Of a stretch of DNA of 6,850 nucleotides, positions 1-6,163 are shown one piece after another. Position 1 is the first letter of the stretch; each line of letters opens with the position of its first letter. The notes under the pieces are model-generated. The model was not told the origin of the DNA, searched no databases, and saw only the letters and a list, made by a program, of their open reading frames with translations. Source of the DNA: RGIG3009 sp045590415. Lineage in GTDB: Bacteria > Bacillota > Clostridia > Oscillospirales > Acutalibacteraceae. A program made the position numbers and the translations under genes. The stretch spans positions 1-6,850 of the forward strand of contig JAZNRA010000096.1 in assembly GCA_045590415.1 (NCBI GenBank), in the 5' to 3' direction.

Positions 1-30
1 TGGACTGTATCCCGAAAAACGGACATTGAA
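1..30 (+). repeat. IS left terminal inverted repeat (IRL)
   Basis: Bases 1-30 match the reverse complement of 1262-1291 at 22 of 30 positions, including the outer seven bases TGGACTG and the inner blocks GAAAAA and GACA. Similarity resumes further in with a 3-base offset (CCCTGTTGTAGAAT, ending at 54), so the paired ends extend to about 50 bases. Confidence 0.88.
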
Positions 31-54
31 TAAAAGAACCCCCTGTTGTAGAAT
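26..54 (+). promoter_or_regulatory. Putative IS promoter for orfA/orfB
   Basis: TTGAAT at 26-31 and TAGAAT at 49-54 are separated by 17 bases, a good SigA-type match (4/6 and 5/6). Initiation would fall near base 61, just downstream of the left arm of the hairpin at 39-73. Prediction from sequence only. Confidence 0.55.
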
Positions 55-73
55 TAGAAACTACGACAGGGGG
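39..73 (+). promoter_or_regulatory. Hairpin that sequesters the orfA ribosome binding site
   Basis: CCCCCTGTTGTAG (39-51) pairs with CTACGACAGGGGG (61-73) over 13 positions with one G-T wobble, leaving a 9-base loop. The right arm contains AGGGGG (68-73), which sits 7 bases before the ATG of orfA and is its only plausible Shine-Dalgarno. A transcript entering from outside would contain both arms and fold; one starting near 61 would lack the left arm and leave the site free. This is the arrangement known to shield other IS transposases from read-through expression; its use here is inferred. Confidence 0.65.
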
Positions 74-80
74 TTGTGTT

Positions 81-383
81 ATGTCAAGAAGTTATACAAA
101 GGTAGAATGTTTAGCAGAAGAAGTGTTTCGAAGAAAAGCAGCTGGAGAAACCAATCGAGAAATCGGAGAATGTTTTGGCTTGACTAAAGAGCAAGTGAAG
201 CAATTAGCTACCCGCCAAAGAAGAAAACAGCGATTGATAGAACGCGGATATATTTCGCGCCCCAAAGGACGACCACGAAAAGACGCGGCAGATGAAAACA
301 TCCGTCAACAAAATGAGTTGGTACAACTGCGTATGCAGGTAGAGTTGCTGCGAAATTTTCTGTCAGAAGTTGGAAGGAGGTGA
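81..383 (+). CDS. IS3-family transposase OrfA (DNA-binding subunit)
   Basis: A 100-residue basic protein that recognises the IS ends and multimerises with the transposase. Residues about 8-48 form a helix-turn-helix (NREIGECFGLTKEQVKQL region), followed by a basic stretch (RQRRKQR, then RPKGRPRKD at about 60-68). A C-terminal leucine-zipper-like heptad pattern covers residues about 80-94 (L80, L83, V87, L90, L94). The ATG at 81 lies 7 bases after AGGGGG. Its stop TGA (381-383) overlaps the GTG of orfB. A slippery heptamer A-AAT-TTT at 353-359 lies within its end, so some ribosomes may continue into orfB in the -1 frame. Size and features are typical for the family; confident. Confidence 0.9.
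   Translation: MSRSYTKVECLAEEVFRRKAAGETNREIGECFGLTKEQVKQLATRQRRKQRLIERGYISRPKGRPRKDAADENIRQQNELVQLRMQVELLRNFLSEVGRR
353..359 (+). promoter_or_regulatory. Candidate -1 ribosomal frameshift site (A-AAT-TTT)
   Basis: In the orfA frame the codons CGA AAT TTT CTG contain A-AAT-TTT, which fits the X-XXY-YYZ pattern for tandem slippage. The -1 frame is open from here into orfB without a stop, so slippage would give an OrfAB fusion of about 383 residues, the size expected of the active IS3-family transposase. A purine-rich GGAAGGAGG follows at 372-380. Frameshifting is known for the family; this particular site is inferred. Confidence 0.5.
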
Positions 384-1231
384 AACTGAAATATCGAGTC
401 ATTGAGCGTTTCCGCGGCAAATACAGCATTAAAGCTATGTGCGATCTGTTTGAAGTGTCTCGTAGCGGATATTATGCATGGAGAACTCGGCAAGAGACAC
501 CAAGTAAGGATCAATGGCTGATAGATCTAATCGCAGAAGGACAACATATTAGCAAACAAACTTACGGATACAGACGGATGCAACGTTGGCTGTATACAGC
601 CAAGAACAAAAAGGTCAATCTAAAAGCAATTTTACGCATAATGCGCAAGTGTGACCTGCTTTCGCAGGTGCGCCGTCGCCGTCCATATATGCGATATCAA
701 CGTGCTCTCCACAAATATCCTAATTTGCTCAATCGACAGTTTGAACAGGCAAGCCCTAATCAATTTTGGGTAACAGATATTACATATATTCCAACAGCTC
801 ATGGTATGGTGTATATGTGCGCCGTGGTGGATTTGTGTGGCAAAATGGTGTTGGCTTACCGCATTGGCAACGATATGACCTCTTCTTTGGTTACAGATAC
901 CATTCGAGAAGCTAGACAAAAAGAAATGGTCACTGATGGACTAGCCCTCCACAGTGACCAAGGGTCACAATACACTTCCCAAGCATATTTTGACCTGATG
1001 CAAGAATACCATATTCAACCGTCAATGTCCAGTCCCGGTTGTCCGTACGACAATTCTGTGATGGAAAATTTCTTTGGAACGTTGAAATCTGAATGTTTAT
1101 ACCGCACTAAATTCTCCAACCGTACAGAAGTAGAACAAGCAGTTGCAGAGTACGTTCAGTTCTACAATTTTGAACGCATTAATATGAAAGACGGCCTTAC
1201 CCCATATGAAATACGGAGCAAAGCCGCCTAA
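380..1231 (+). CDS. IS3-family transposase OrfB (DDE integrase core)
   Basis: Catalyses strand cleavage and transfer during transposition. About 283 residues: an N-terminal HTH_21-like segment (about 43-100, with the TYGYRRM motif), then the rve integrase core. The DDE residues are D133 (in WVTDIT), D193 (in LHSDQGSQY) and E229 (in VMENFFGTLKSE), with 35 residues between the second D and the E, the classic DD(35)E spacing. The C-terminal FYNFERIN...LTPYE motif is typical. The GTG at 380 overlaps the orfA stop (GTGA). The strong AAGGAGG (374-380) touches that GTG and is better spaced for CTG at 386, so the true start is uncertain; expression may depend on coupling or on frameshifting from orfA. 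No inactivating lesion is seen. Confidence 0.92.
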   Translation: MKLKYRVIERFRGKYSIKAMCDLFEVSRSGYYAWRTRQETPSKDQWLIDLIAEGQHISKQTYGYRRMQRWLYTAKNKKVNLKAILRIMRKCDLLSQVRRRRPYMRYQRALHKYPNLLNRQFEQASPNQFWVTDITYIPTAHGMVYMCAVVDLCGKMVLAYRIGNDMTSSLVTDTIREARQKEMVTDGLALHSDQGSQYTSQAYFDLMQEYHIQPSMSSPGCPYDNSVMENFFGTLKSECLYRTKFSNRTEVEQAVAEYVQFYNFERINMKDGLTPYEIRSKAA

Positions 1232-1261
1232 TTCAGCGTTATTCTACGACAGGGTGTTTAT

Positions 1262-1291
1262 TTCCGTGTCTATTTTTCTGGTAGCAGTCCA
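1262..1291 (-). repeat. IS right terminal inverted repeat (IRR)
   Basis: Partner of the repeat at 1-30, ending flush with CAGTCCA at 1291. The inner part (1241-1256, ATTCTACGACAGGG and following) repeats the arm of the hairpin found at the left end. The next base, 1292, is the last base of the neighbouring permease stop codon on the minus strand. Confidence 0.88.
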
Positions 1292-2182
1292 TCAGCTTTG
1301 AGGGGTTGTTTTGTGCTTCAATTCACTGACCAGTGTAAATGCCAGGATCATCGCGCCGCCGATTGCTTGCCATATCGTCGGCCACTCCTGCAACACCAGC
1401 GCCGATAAAATCACCGCCATCAACGGATCAATATAACTGAGTATTGCGATTTTTTGTCCCGACAGCGATCGCATGGCGGAGAAATACAAGCAGTAAGTCA
1501 CACCGGTATGTACCGCCCCCACCATTAACAGCGCGATCCAACCGCCGCCGTTCAGCGTGCCCAGCGTGATACCGCCGGTGCACAGCACGTACGGGATCAA
1601 CACCACGGCTGCAGCAATAAACTGCCAGAAAGTGCGGCGAATGCCGGTCACTTCGCGAATACTCTTATTAAGCAGAATCACCGTCGCATACAGCACCGCC
1701 GCGCCGAGTCCGAACGCGATACCGATCAAATGACGGTTGTTACCGCCCTCCTCCGGTGTACCCAACACCACCAAGATCAACCCGACCGTCGCCATCACAA
1801 AGCAGATTGCCTGCTTTGCCGTCATTCGCTCGCGGAATAAGATCGGGCTGAGCGCCGTGACCAGTATCGGCGCAAAATAATAGCTGAGCGTCGCCACCGA
1901 CACGGTCGTGTACCGATACGCCTCAAACAGTAAAATCCAGTTAAAGCCCATTGCCGCACCGGATAACAGCAACAACGGTAACGCACGGCGCACTGCGGAA
2001 AGACCAAACCCCTCACGGCTGATCAGTAAATACGCCGTCAACAGCACGATCGCGATCAGCGCGCGATACAAGGCGACCTCCGCCGACGGCAACGGGATGT
2101 ACCGCACAAACAAACCGATTGTACCAAATACCGCCATGGATATCATCAGCATCCAGGTCGATTTCGTTTCCTGTCCTCGCAT
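1292..2182 (-). CDS. EamA/DMT-family permease (10-TM metabolite exporter-like)
   Basis: Predicted inner-membrane transporter of 296 residues, the usual length for the drug/metabolite transporter (RhaT/EamA) family. It shows two EamA repeats of about five membrane segments each: residues about 10-140 and 153-287. Family-type stretches include the first helix (AVFGTIGLFVRY), the end of repeat one (LSYYFAPILVTALSPILFRERMT) and its counterpart in repeat two (LSYIDPLMAVILSALVLQEWPT). The substrate cannot be told. The start at 2182 is chosen because AGGGGG lies 7 bases upstream and a promoter at 2216-2244 would leave out any longer N-terminus. The stop TGA (1294-1292) abuts the IS right tip, so any native terminator has been displaced. 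The last helix is complete, so the protein is probably whole. Confidence 0.88.
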   Translation of the reverse strand: MRGQETKSTWMLMISMAVFGTIGLFVRYIPLPSAEVALYRALIAIVLLTAYLLISREGFGLSAVRRALPLLLLSGAAMGFNWILLFEAYRYTTVSVATLSYYFAPILVTALSPILFRERMTAKQAICFVMATVGLILVVLGTPEEGGNNRHLIGIAFGLGAAVLYATVILLNKSIREVTGIRRTFWQFIAAAVVLIPYVLCTGGITLGTLNGGGWIALLMVGAVHTGVTYCLYFSAMRSLSGQKIAILSYIDPLMAVILSALVLQEWPTIWQAIGGAMILAFTLVSELKHKTTPQS

Positions 2183-2215
2183 GCGGCATCCCCCTTTTCG
2201 TAAAAGAATACCACC

Positions 2216-2244
2216 ATTGTAAAAAATACAACACCGTTTGTCAA
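2216..2244 (-). promoter_or_regulatory. SigA-type promoter of the EamA permease gene
   Basis: On the minus strand TTGACA (2244-2239) and TACAAT (2221-2216) are separated by exactly 17 bases. Initiation near 2209 gives a leader of about 27 bases with AGGGGG at 2195-2190 before the ATG at 2182. The placement also argues against upstream in-frame starts. Confidence 0.75.
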
Positions 2245-2250
2245 TAGAAA

Positions 2251-2466
2251 ACGCGACAAGGATAACTTTATACTTACTGAAACAAAAACAAATCATTTCA
2301 TATATAAAGCGGCACAAGACAGTGCTCAAAAATGCATTACTGCACTTGAAACTATTCATGACATCAACCTGTTCATGCACCGCAATCTGTTTCCTCAGCC
2401 GATGAAATTGTTAGATTCAAAAATCTTCTTGACCGAGGAACTATTACACCAAAAAAGTTTAAGTAA
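2251..2466 (+). pseudogene. Decayed 3' end of a SHOCT-domain protein gene
   Basis: Reading frame from 2401 gives SADEIVRFKNLLDRGTIT, then PKKFK and a stop (2464-2466). This matches the SHOCT (short C-terminal) domain, consensus like DEIxKLKELLDxGIITxEEF, but ends before the usual AKKKQLL tail. It is preceded by a Q/P/A-rich linker (HQPVHAPQSVSS), as is common before SHOCT. That frame is closed by TGA at 2359-2361. Just upstream, the frame one base over reads coherently (DNFILTETKTNHF, then KAAQDSAQKCITALETIHD at about 2306-2362), suggesting an older domain joined by a one-base frameshift near 2360. No start, ribosome site or N-terminal body is seen. It is the only non-IS coding signal on the + strand and overlaps nothing else. 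SHOCT identity is fairly sure; the upstream extension is inferred. Confidence 0.62.
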
Positions 2467-2494
2467 CATTCCGTTTCACAACATTCTTTTTGTG

Positions 2495-3274
2495 CTATTT
2501 CAAGTTTAGATTTTTGTTGCTTGCGCGCTTTGCCTTTTTGTCTTTTAAATACCACGGCAGATACGCCACCCCAAAAAGGAGGGTAATGACCGTCACCATC
2601 ACCAGTAAACGGAGCGCAAAATTCGGCGGTAAAATATCCAGCACCGAGGGCGTATCCTCCGGTCGCGCCATAAACAAATAGTTGGCACCCGGTCCGATCA
2701 TGCGGTTGGCAGCGTAGGCGATCACCGCTAACACGATCAGCGCCACATACGATTTCGCCGCTGATTTGATCGTCGGACGCATCTGGTGAACAAATATCAT
2801 ATAGAAAATGCCGATATACCCGATCGTATGCTCGATCCAGAACTGATAATATCGGAACCGCGTAATACCGGTGTAGGTAATGACCGTAGGAGTTATCAGC
2901 GCAAAGATGCTGCCGGAAAGTAACCAAAAATACGAAATGTCAAACAGCGTCTGCGATTTCCCAACCATCATATAACTGCAAAAAACGACCGCCCAACCGC
3001 ACACCGTGATCGGCAAATGATCCACCGGATTCGGCTCTAACGACGGAACGCCCACGAGTCTCCAGTAATAGGACATTTCGGAGAAAATCATCACAAAGGC
3101 CAACACGTGCCGAAGGGTAACCTCATACTTGCTTTCCCGCAACTTGCCGCGAAAATGATAGGTAAGTAAGATCAAGATAGCCGCCAAAACAATCGGCGCA
3201 AAATGCGGTAACGTGAAATTCACAAATTCGGGCTCCGCACCAACCCCGAAAAAGTATTCAAAAAACGCTTTCAT
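2495..3274 (-). CDS. TIGR02206/YwaF-like integral membrane protein
   Basis: A 259-residue polytopic membrane protein resembling the TIGR02206 (YwaF/TMEM164-like) family, whose biochemical function I do not know. About seven hydrophobic segments are visible (about 24-40, 55-70, 88-105, 112-130, 148-165, 175-190, 221-240). Conserved-looking features include H24 in the first helix, DHLPITVCGW (85-94), the FALITPT turn, the RFRYYQFWIEH motif (139-149), and GANYLFMARP followed by a PP motif near 216. The tail is highly basic (KDKKAKRASNK), giving a positive cytoplasmic end. ATG at 3274 follows AAGGAGG (3289-3283) at 8 bases. It has its own consensus promoter and a structured leader, so it is a separate unit from the operon upstream. 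No clear terminator was found after the stop at 2495. Confidence 0.82.
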   Translation of the reverse strand: MKAFFEYFFGVGAEPEFVNFTLPHFAPIVLAAILILLTYHFRGKLRESKYEVTLRHVLAFVMIFSEMSYYWRLVGVPSLEPNPVDHLPITVCGWAVVFCSYMMVGKSQTLFDISYFWLLSGSIFALITPTVITYTGITRFRYYQFWIEHTIGYIGIFYMIFVHQMRPTIKSAAKSYVALIVLAVIAYAANRMIGPGANYLFMARPEDTPSVLDILPPNFALRLLVMVTVITLLFGVAYLPWYLKDKKAKRASNKNLNLK

Positions 3275-3314
3275 ATATCTCCCCTCCTTGTTTCTTCCTC
3301 AATAAATACGTCCC

Positions 3315-3349
3315 GTCCGTTGCCTGCCACCCCATGACAGGCAACGCTT
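3315..3349 (-). promoter_or_regulatory. Stable hairpin in the leader of the TIGR02206-family gene
   Basis: On the minus strand CGTTGCCTGTCA (3346-3335) pairs with TGGCAGGCAACG (3329-3318) over 12 positions with one wobble, closing a 5-base loop TGGGG. It lies inside the predicted leader, between the promoter at 3374-3402 and the ribosome site at 3283-3289. No run of T follows, so it is not a standard terminator or attenuator. It could be a protein-binding or mRNA-stability element; no known riboswitch was recognised. Confidence 0.55.
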
Positions 3350-3373
3350 TCCGCAACGACATATTCTTTGCGT

Positions 3374-3402
3374 ATTATAAGGTTTTCGCGTCGCATTGTC
3401 AA
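3374..3402 (-). promoter_or_regulatory. Consensus SigA promoter of the TIGR02206-family gene
   Basis: Minus-strand TTGACA (3402-3397) and TATAAT (3379-3374) are both perfect matches and are spaced by 17 bases. Initiation near 3367 would give a leader of about 93 bases carrying the hairpin at 3318-3346. Confidence 0.82.
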
Positions 3403-3436
3403 TGTTCGCGCAGTTGATAACGATCGCACATAAACT

Positions 3437-3466
3437 AAGCGGCAGGATGCTCCCATCCTGCCGCTT
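3437..3466 (-). terminator. Rho-independent-type terminator of the three-gene operon
   Basis: AAGCGGCAGGATG (3437-3449) and CATCCTGCCGCTT (3454-3466) form a perfect 13-bp stem with a 4-base loop, starting right after the symporter stop codon (3470-3468). The T-run is better on the + side (TTTTT, 3465-3469) than on the minus side (TTAGTTT), so it may act in both directions, but only minus-strand genes lie next to it. Confidence 0.8.
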
Positions 3467-3467
3467 T

Positions 3468-4868
3468 TTAATGCCAACAGTCCGTTTCATGAGGCAACTG
3501 AATGTCGCTCTTACAAAACGTGATCTTGCCACCTATCTTCAATTTCTTTTCATAATCCTTCAACGTGCGCACGGCATACTTGCCGAGATACAAGATCACG
3601 GGCATATTGATGATCGTCATGCCGCCCATCATAACATCCGCAACCCCCCACAGCAGATCAGCACTCAGCCCCGCACCGATAAAAATAACCAGCGACGCGA
3701 TAACGTAATACGCGTTCCTGACCGCTCGCGTCGGCTCTTTCCCCAACAAATAGTTGATCGTCTTATCCACGTAATACAGATTACCAAGCAAGGTGGTAAA
3801 GGCAAACAGCACCATCGCCGTCGTAATAAAAATCGGACCCGCCTGTCCCAGCGTAGCACCCAATGCCTCTTGAACGTAAGCCGCCGCTTGGTCGCTTGTC
3901 GTCGGCGGGGTCACACCCGAAGACATACACATAAACGCCGTCGCCGTACACACAAGCAACGTATCGATAAACACCGACAACATCTGCACCAATCCCTGCT
4001 TGGCGGGGTGTGACACCTCGGCGGAAGCTGACGCGTTCGGCGCCGAGCCGACACCCGCCTCGTTGGAAAAGAGCCCACGCTTAATACCGTACATAACACA
4101 CGAGCCGCTAAATCCACCGAAAATGGCTTTCAGGTCAAACGCACCGCCGAAGATCTGTCCCAAAACTTCGGGCAATGCTTTGATGTTGATAAGAACTATC
4201 ACGATCGCGACCAGGATATACACGGCACCCATGATCGGCACGAAGAAACTGGTCACCGATACGATACGCTTACCGCCGCCGATCAAACAATACCCCACGA
4301 GTATCGCGATCACAAGACCGATGACCCACGGCGTGTAACTCTCATTATAAAACGCGTACGATGAGAAGGTTGCCTGCAGGTTGTACGATGCGAGCATGTT
4401 AAACCCAAACCCATAGGTCAAGATCAAAAACACCGAAAACAATACCGCCAACCATTTGCGCTTGGTTGCCGCTTCAATGTAATACGCGGGACCGCCGTAG
4501 CACCCGTCCTTGCCCCGCTTTTTGTAAAGCTGTGCCAATGTGCTTTCCACGAAGGCAGACGCCGCACCGATCACGGCGATCACCCACATCCAAAACACAC
4601 TGCCAAACCCGCCGACGCAAAGAGCCGTTGCCACACCGATAATATTCCCCGTTCCCACACGTGACGCTGTGGATACCATCAACGCCTGAAACGAGGATAC
4701 CCCTTTCCCGTCCGTCTTTTCGGTAACCGCTTTGAACTGTTGCCCCAACAAGCGAAATTGTGCGAATCGCGTACGAACGGTAAAATACAAACCGCCCAAC
4801 ACGAGCAAAATAATAAGTACGTAACTGTAAAGCACGTCGTTTGTCAGACTAATCAATTTCTCAATCAT
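3468..4868 (-). CDS. AGCS-family sodium:amino-acid (alanine/glycine) symporter
   Basis: A 466-residue membrane carrier that imports alanine or glycine with sodium. Family marks: VSTASRVGTGNIIGVATAL (66-84), FWMWVIAVIGAASAFVEST (92-110), GGPAYYIE (125-132), and the family signature FSNEAGVGSAPNASASAE (267-284) followed by SHPAKQGLVQM. The remaining segments give about 11 helices, as expected. The start at 4868 (ATG, MIEKLISL) is preferred over in-frame codons back to 4940 because it has AAAGGA 9 bases upstream and begins in the family's usual place. It overlaps the stop of the CPBP gene by 8 bases (ATGATTGA), implying translational coupling. The C-terminal tail (FCKSDIQLPHETDCWH) is short and unremarkable. 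Substrate specificity within the family is not resolved. Confidence 0.95.
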   Translation of the reverse strand: MIEKLISLTNDVLYSYVLIILLVLGGLYFTVRTRFAQFRLLGQQFKAVTEKTDGKGVSSFQALMVSTASRVGTGNIIGVATALCVGGFGSVFWMWVIAVIGAASAFVESTLAQLYKKRGKDGCYGGPAYYIEAATKRKWLAVLFSVFLILTYGFGFNMLASYNLQATFSSYAFYNESYTPWVIGLVIAILVGYCLIGGGKRIVSVTSFFVPIMGAVYILVAIVIVLINIKALPEVLGQIFGGAFDLKAIFGGFSGSCVMYGIKRGLFSNEAGVGSAPNASASAEVSHPAKQGLVQMLSVFIDTLLVCTATAFMCMSSGVTPPTTSDQAAAYVQEALGATLGQAGPIFITTAMVLFAFTTLLGNLYYVDKTINYLLGKEPTRAVRNAYYVIASLVIFIGAGLSADLLWGVADVMMGGMTIINMPVILYLGKYAVRTLKDYEKKLKIGGKITFCKSDIQLPHETDCWH

Positions 4869-5607
4869 CGTTTTCTGTCCTTTCGGCACTCTTGACCGCA
4901 AATCCGATATATACCGCGTATGCAGCCGCGATAATGGCAATCAAAGCAGCAGAAACAACGGTTTGAATCGTTGTGACCGCCTCATTCGAAAAAACGCTTG
5001 CCGCATTAAACAAACTATGCACGGCGATACAAACAAGCATGCTCTTGGTTTTGTAATACAGCATGACGAACGTAAAGCCGATCGCCACAGCGTATAGTAT
5101 CTGCAAAATATTCGGTAAAAATTGAGCACCCGAGCCATTAAAGAGATTAATAATATGCCCCATGCCAAAGGTCAAACTGGAAACGATAACAGCCGATTTC
5201 ACTCCGTTTTTTAGGAGCGCCTTAAATAAAAATCCGCGAAATATCATTTCCTCAAGGAAGCCGACGCAAAGCATCGACGCAATATACAGTACCGTTTCAA
5301 GCAGTGAGGCATTCCTTGCAATTCCAAACCAAAAATTGGCTGTCAACAGCACAATAAGCGGACTGTAATACAGCAGTTTAGAAGCCGGAATTTGCGGTTT
5401 GCAAAGTCCGTATATTTCGGATAATCCGTTTTTCTTTACAAAACGGTACAGTGTTACGCAAAGAATACTCAATATCGGCAACGTCACACTTTTCAAAATG
5501 CCCAGCTCACTTGATAACGCATCCCCTATTGACGCAAGCACACAATAGGCAATAATCCAAGTAAGAGCAAACCAAAGTTTGCTTTTTTCATACAACTTCT
5601 TAATCAT
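4861..5607 (-). CDS. CPBP-family intramembrane metalloprotease homologue
   Basis: A 248-residue multi-helix membrane protein of the CPBP (CAAX protease and bacteriocin-processing, formerly ABI) family. All three active-site motifs are present: EEMIFRG with E119, E120 and R124; FGMGH with F147 and H151; and HSLFN with H197 and N201. It is therefore likely catalytically competent. Members process prenylated or bacteriocin-type peptides or have unknown substrates; no bacteriocin or lantibiotic gene is seen here. ATG at 5607 is chosen since GGAGGG (5618-5613) lies 5 bases upstream; a TTG at 5622 would place the ribosome site inside the gene. It follows the hydrolase gene by 21 bases and overlaps the symporter start by 8 bases, so it is the middle gene of an operon. 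Confidence 0.9.
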   Translation of the reverse strand: MIKKLYEKSKLWFALTWIIAYCVLASIGDALSSELGILKSVTLPILSILCVTLYRFVKKNGLSEIYGLCKPQIPASKLLYYSPLIVLLTANFWFGIARNASLLETVLYIASMLCVGFLEEMIFRGFLFKALLKNGVKSAVIVSSLTFGMGHIINLFNGSGAQFLPNILQILYAVAIGFTFVMLYYKTKSMLVCIAVHSLFNAASVFSNEAVTTIQTVVSAALIAIIAAAYAVYIGFAVKSAERTENDD

Positions 5608-5628
5608 CAGCACCCTCCGCAACCGTTT

Positions 5629-6129
5629 TTATTTCACTTCCACCTGGCACATCTGCATCGTTTTTAACGCGGCTTCATGGCTCTCAGGGGTTACGCCCGC
5701 ACAACAATCCGCATCCACCGTTACCTCGGCATCCGGAAATGTGGCTTTGATAATAAGCGCATTTGAAACCACACAGATATCGGTACAAAGACCAACAATC
5801 TCAACGCTTTCGAGTTTTTCCTCCCGCCAATGCGGCCAACCGAAGTTTGGTTTATCAATGATTTTACATCCCTCGATGTAAAGACCGTCTGCAATTCCCC
5901 ACCCTTTGGTACCCTTGATGCAATGCTCGACAGGAAGATGTTTCCCCTCGGTCGTGTCGAGGTAATCTTCAAAATGAGTATCTCTGGTAAAAATAATCTC
6001 GTCGCCGTTTTGGGCGTATTCCTGAATTTTCGCCTTGACCTTCGGAACGATCGCCGCCGCCGCTTTTGTGCCAAGCGCCATATCAATAAAATCGTTCTGC
6101 ATATCGACGACAATCAACGTTCGTTTCAT
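5629..6129 (-). CDS. Isochorismatase-family cysteine hydrolase (nicotinamidase-like)
   Basis: A 166-residue cytosolic hydrolase of the isochorismatase fold. The catalytic triad is visible: D9 in VVDMQNDF, K93 in DKPNFGW, and the nucleophile C119 in GLCTDICV, the family's cis-peptide/nucleophile motif. RDTH (49-52) and H64/H69 resemble the metal-binding set of nicotinamidases, as does the EGKHLPVEHCIKGTKGW stretch, so nicotinamide deamidation for NAD salvage is the leading guess, but other amidases share this layout. Length is at the short end of the nicotinamidase range. ATG at 6129 has GGAGG 7 bases upstream. First gene of the operon driven by the promoter at 6164-6192; a link between its reaction and the downstream symporter is not evident. 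Confidence 0.9.
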   Translation of the reverse strand: MKRTLIVVDMQNDFIDMALGTKAAAAIVPKVKAKIQEYAQNGDEIIFTRDTHFEDYLDTTEGKHLPVEHCIKGTKGWGIADGLYIEGCKIIDKPNFGWPHWREEKLESVEIVGLCTDICVVSNALIIKATFPDAEVTVDADCCAGVTPESHEAALKTMQMCQVEVK

Positions 6130-6163
6130 CTTTTAACCTCCACACTTCTTGTTTGCTGAATTG

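Larger units (their letters stand above)
1..1291 (+). mobile_element. IS3-family insertion sequence, apparently complete
   Basis: The element is bounded by imperfect terminal inverted repeats that begin TGGACTG and end CAGTCCA, with the TG...CA tips usual for the IS3 family. It carries two overlapping reading frames, orfA (HTH plus leucine zipper) and orfB (DDE integrase core), with orfB in the -1 frame. Length of about 1.29 kb fits the family (roughly 1.2-1.5 kb). Both frames are intact and the catalytic triad is present, so the copy looks potentially active. The target duplication cannot be checked because the left tip is base 1 of the window; the bases right of the element are TCA. The subgroup (IS150-like or IS3-like) was not resolved. 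Confidence 0.93.

Noticed and set aside
20..1265. Junction promoter formed when the IS circularises (right-end -35 with left-end -10)
   Set aside because: No convincing -35 in the last 30 bases and no good -10 in the first 20 were found at 17-base spacing.
2183..2380. Longer N-terminus for the EamA permease with starts back to 2380
   Set aside because: The extension is cysteine-rich and unlike the family, overlaps the promoter at 2216-2244 and the SHOCT remnant, and the ATG at 2182 has a well-spaced AGGGGG.
2467..2494. Terminator for the TIGR02206-family gene (CACAA/TTGTG near 2475-2492)
   Set aside because: The stem is only 5 bp and is not followed by a T-run on the minus strand.
2373..2927. 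Minus-strand open frame of about 184 residues
   Set aside because: It overlaps the TIGR02206-family gene in another frame, has no ribosome site, and its translation resembles no family.
3303..3370. Riboswitch in the leader at this position
   Set aside because: Only one simple hairpin is present and no motif of a known riboswitch class was recognised.
3396..4013. Plus-strand open frame of about 205 residues
   Set aside because: It runs antisense to the symporter gene, has an Arg/His/Gln-rich low-complexity translation typical of a shadow frame, and starts across the promoter and terminator region.
4869..4940. 24-residue N-terminal extension of the AGCS symporter
   Set aside because: It lies inside the CPBP coding region, is charged rather than membrane-like, and the ATG at 4868 has a ribosome site and the expected family start.
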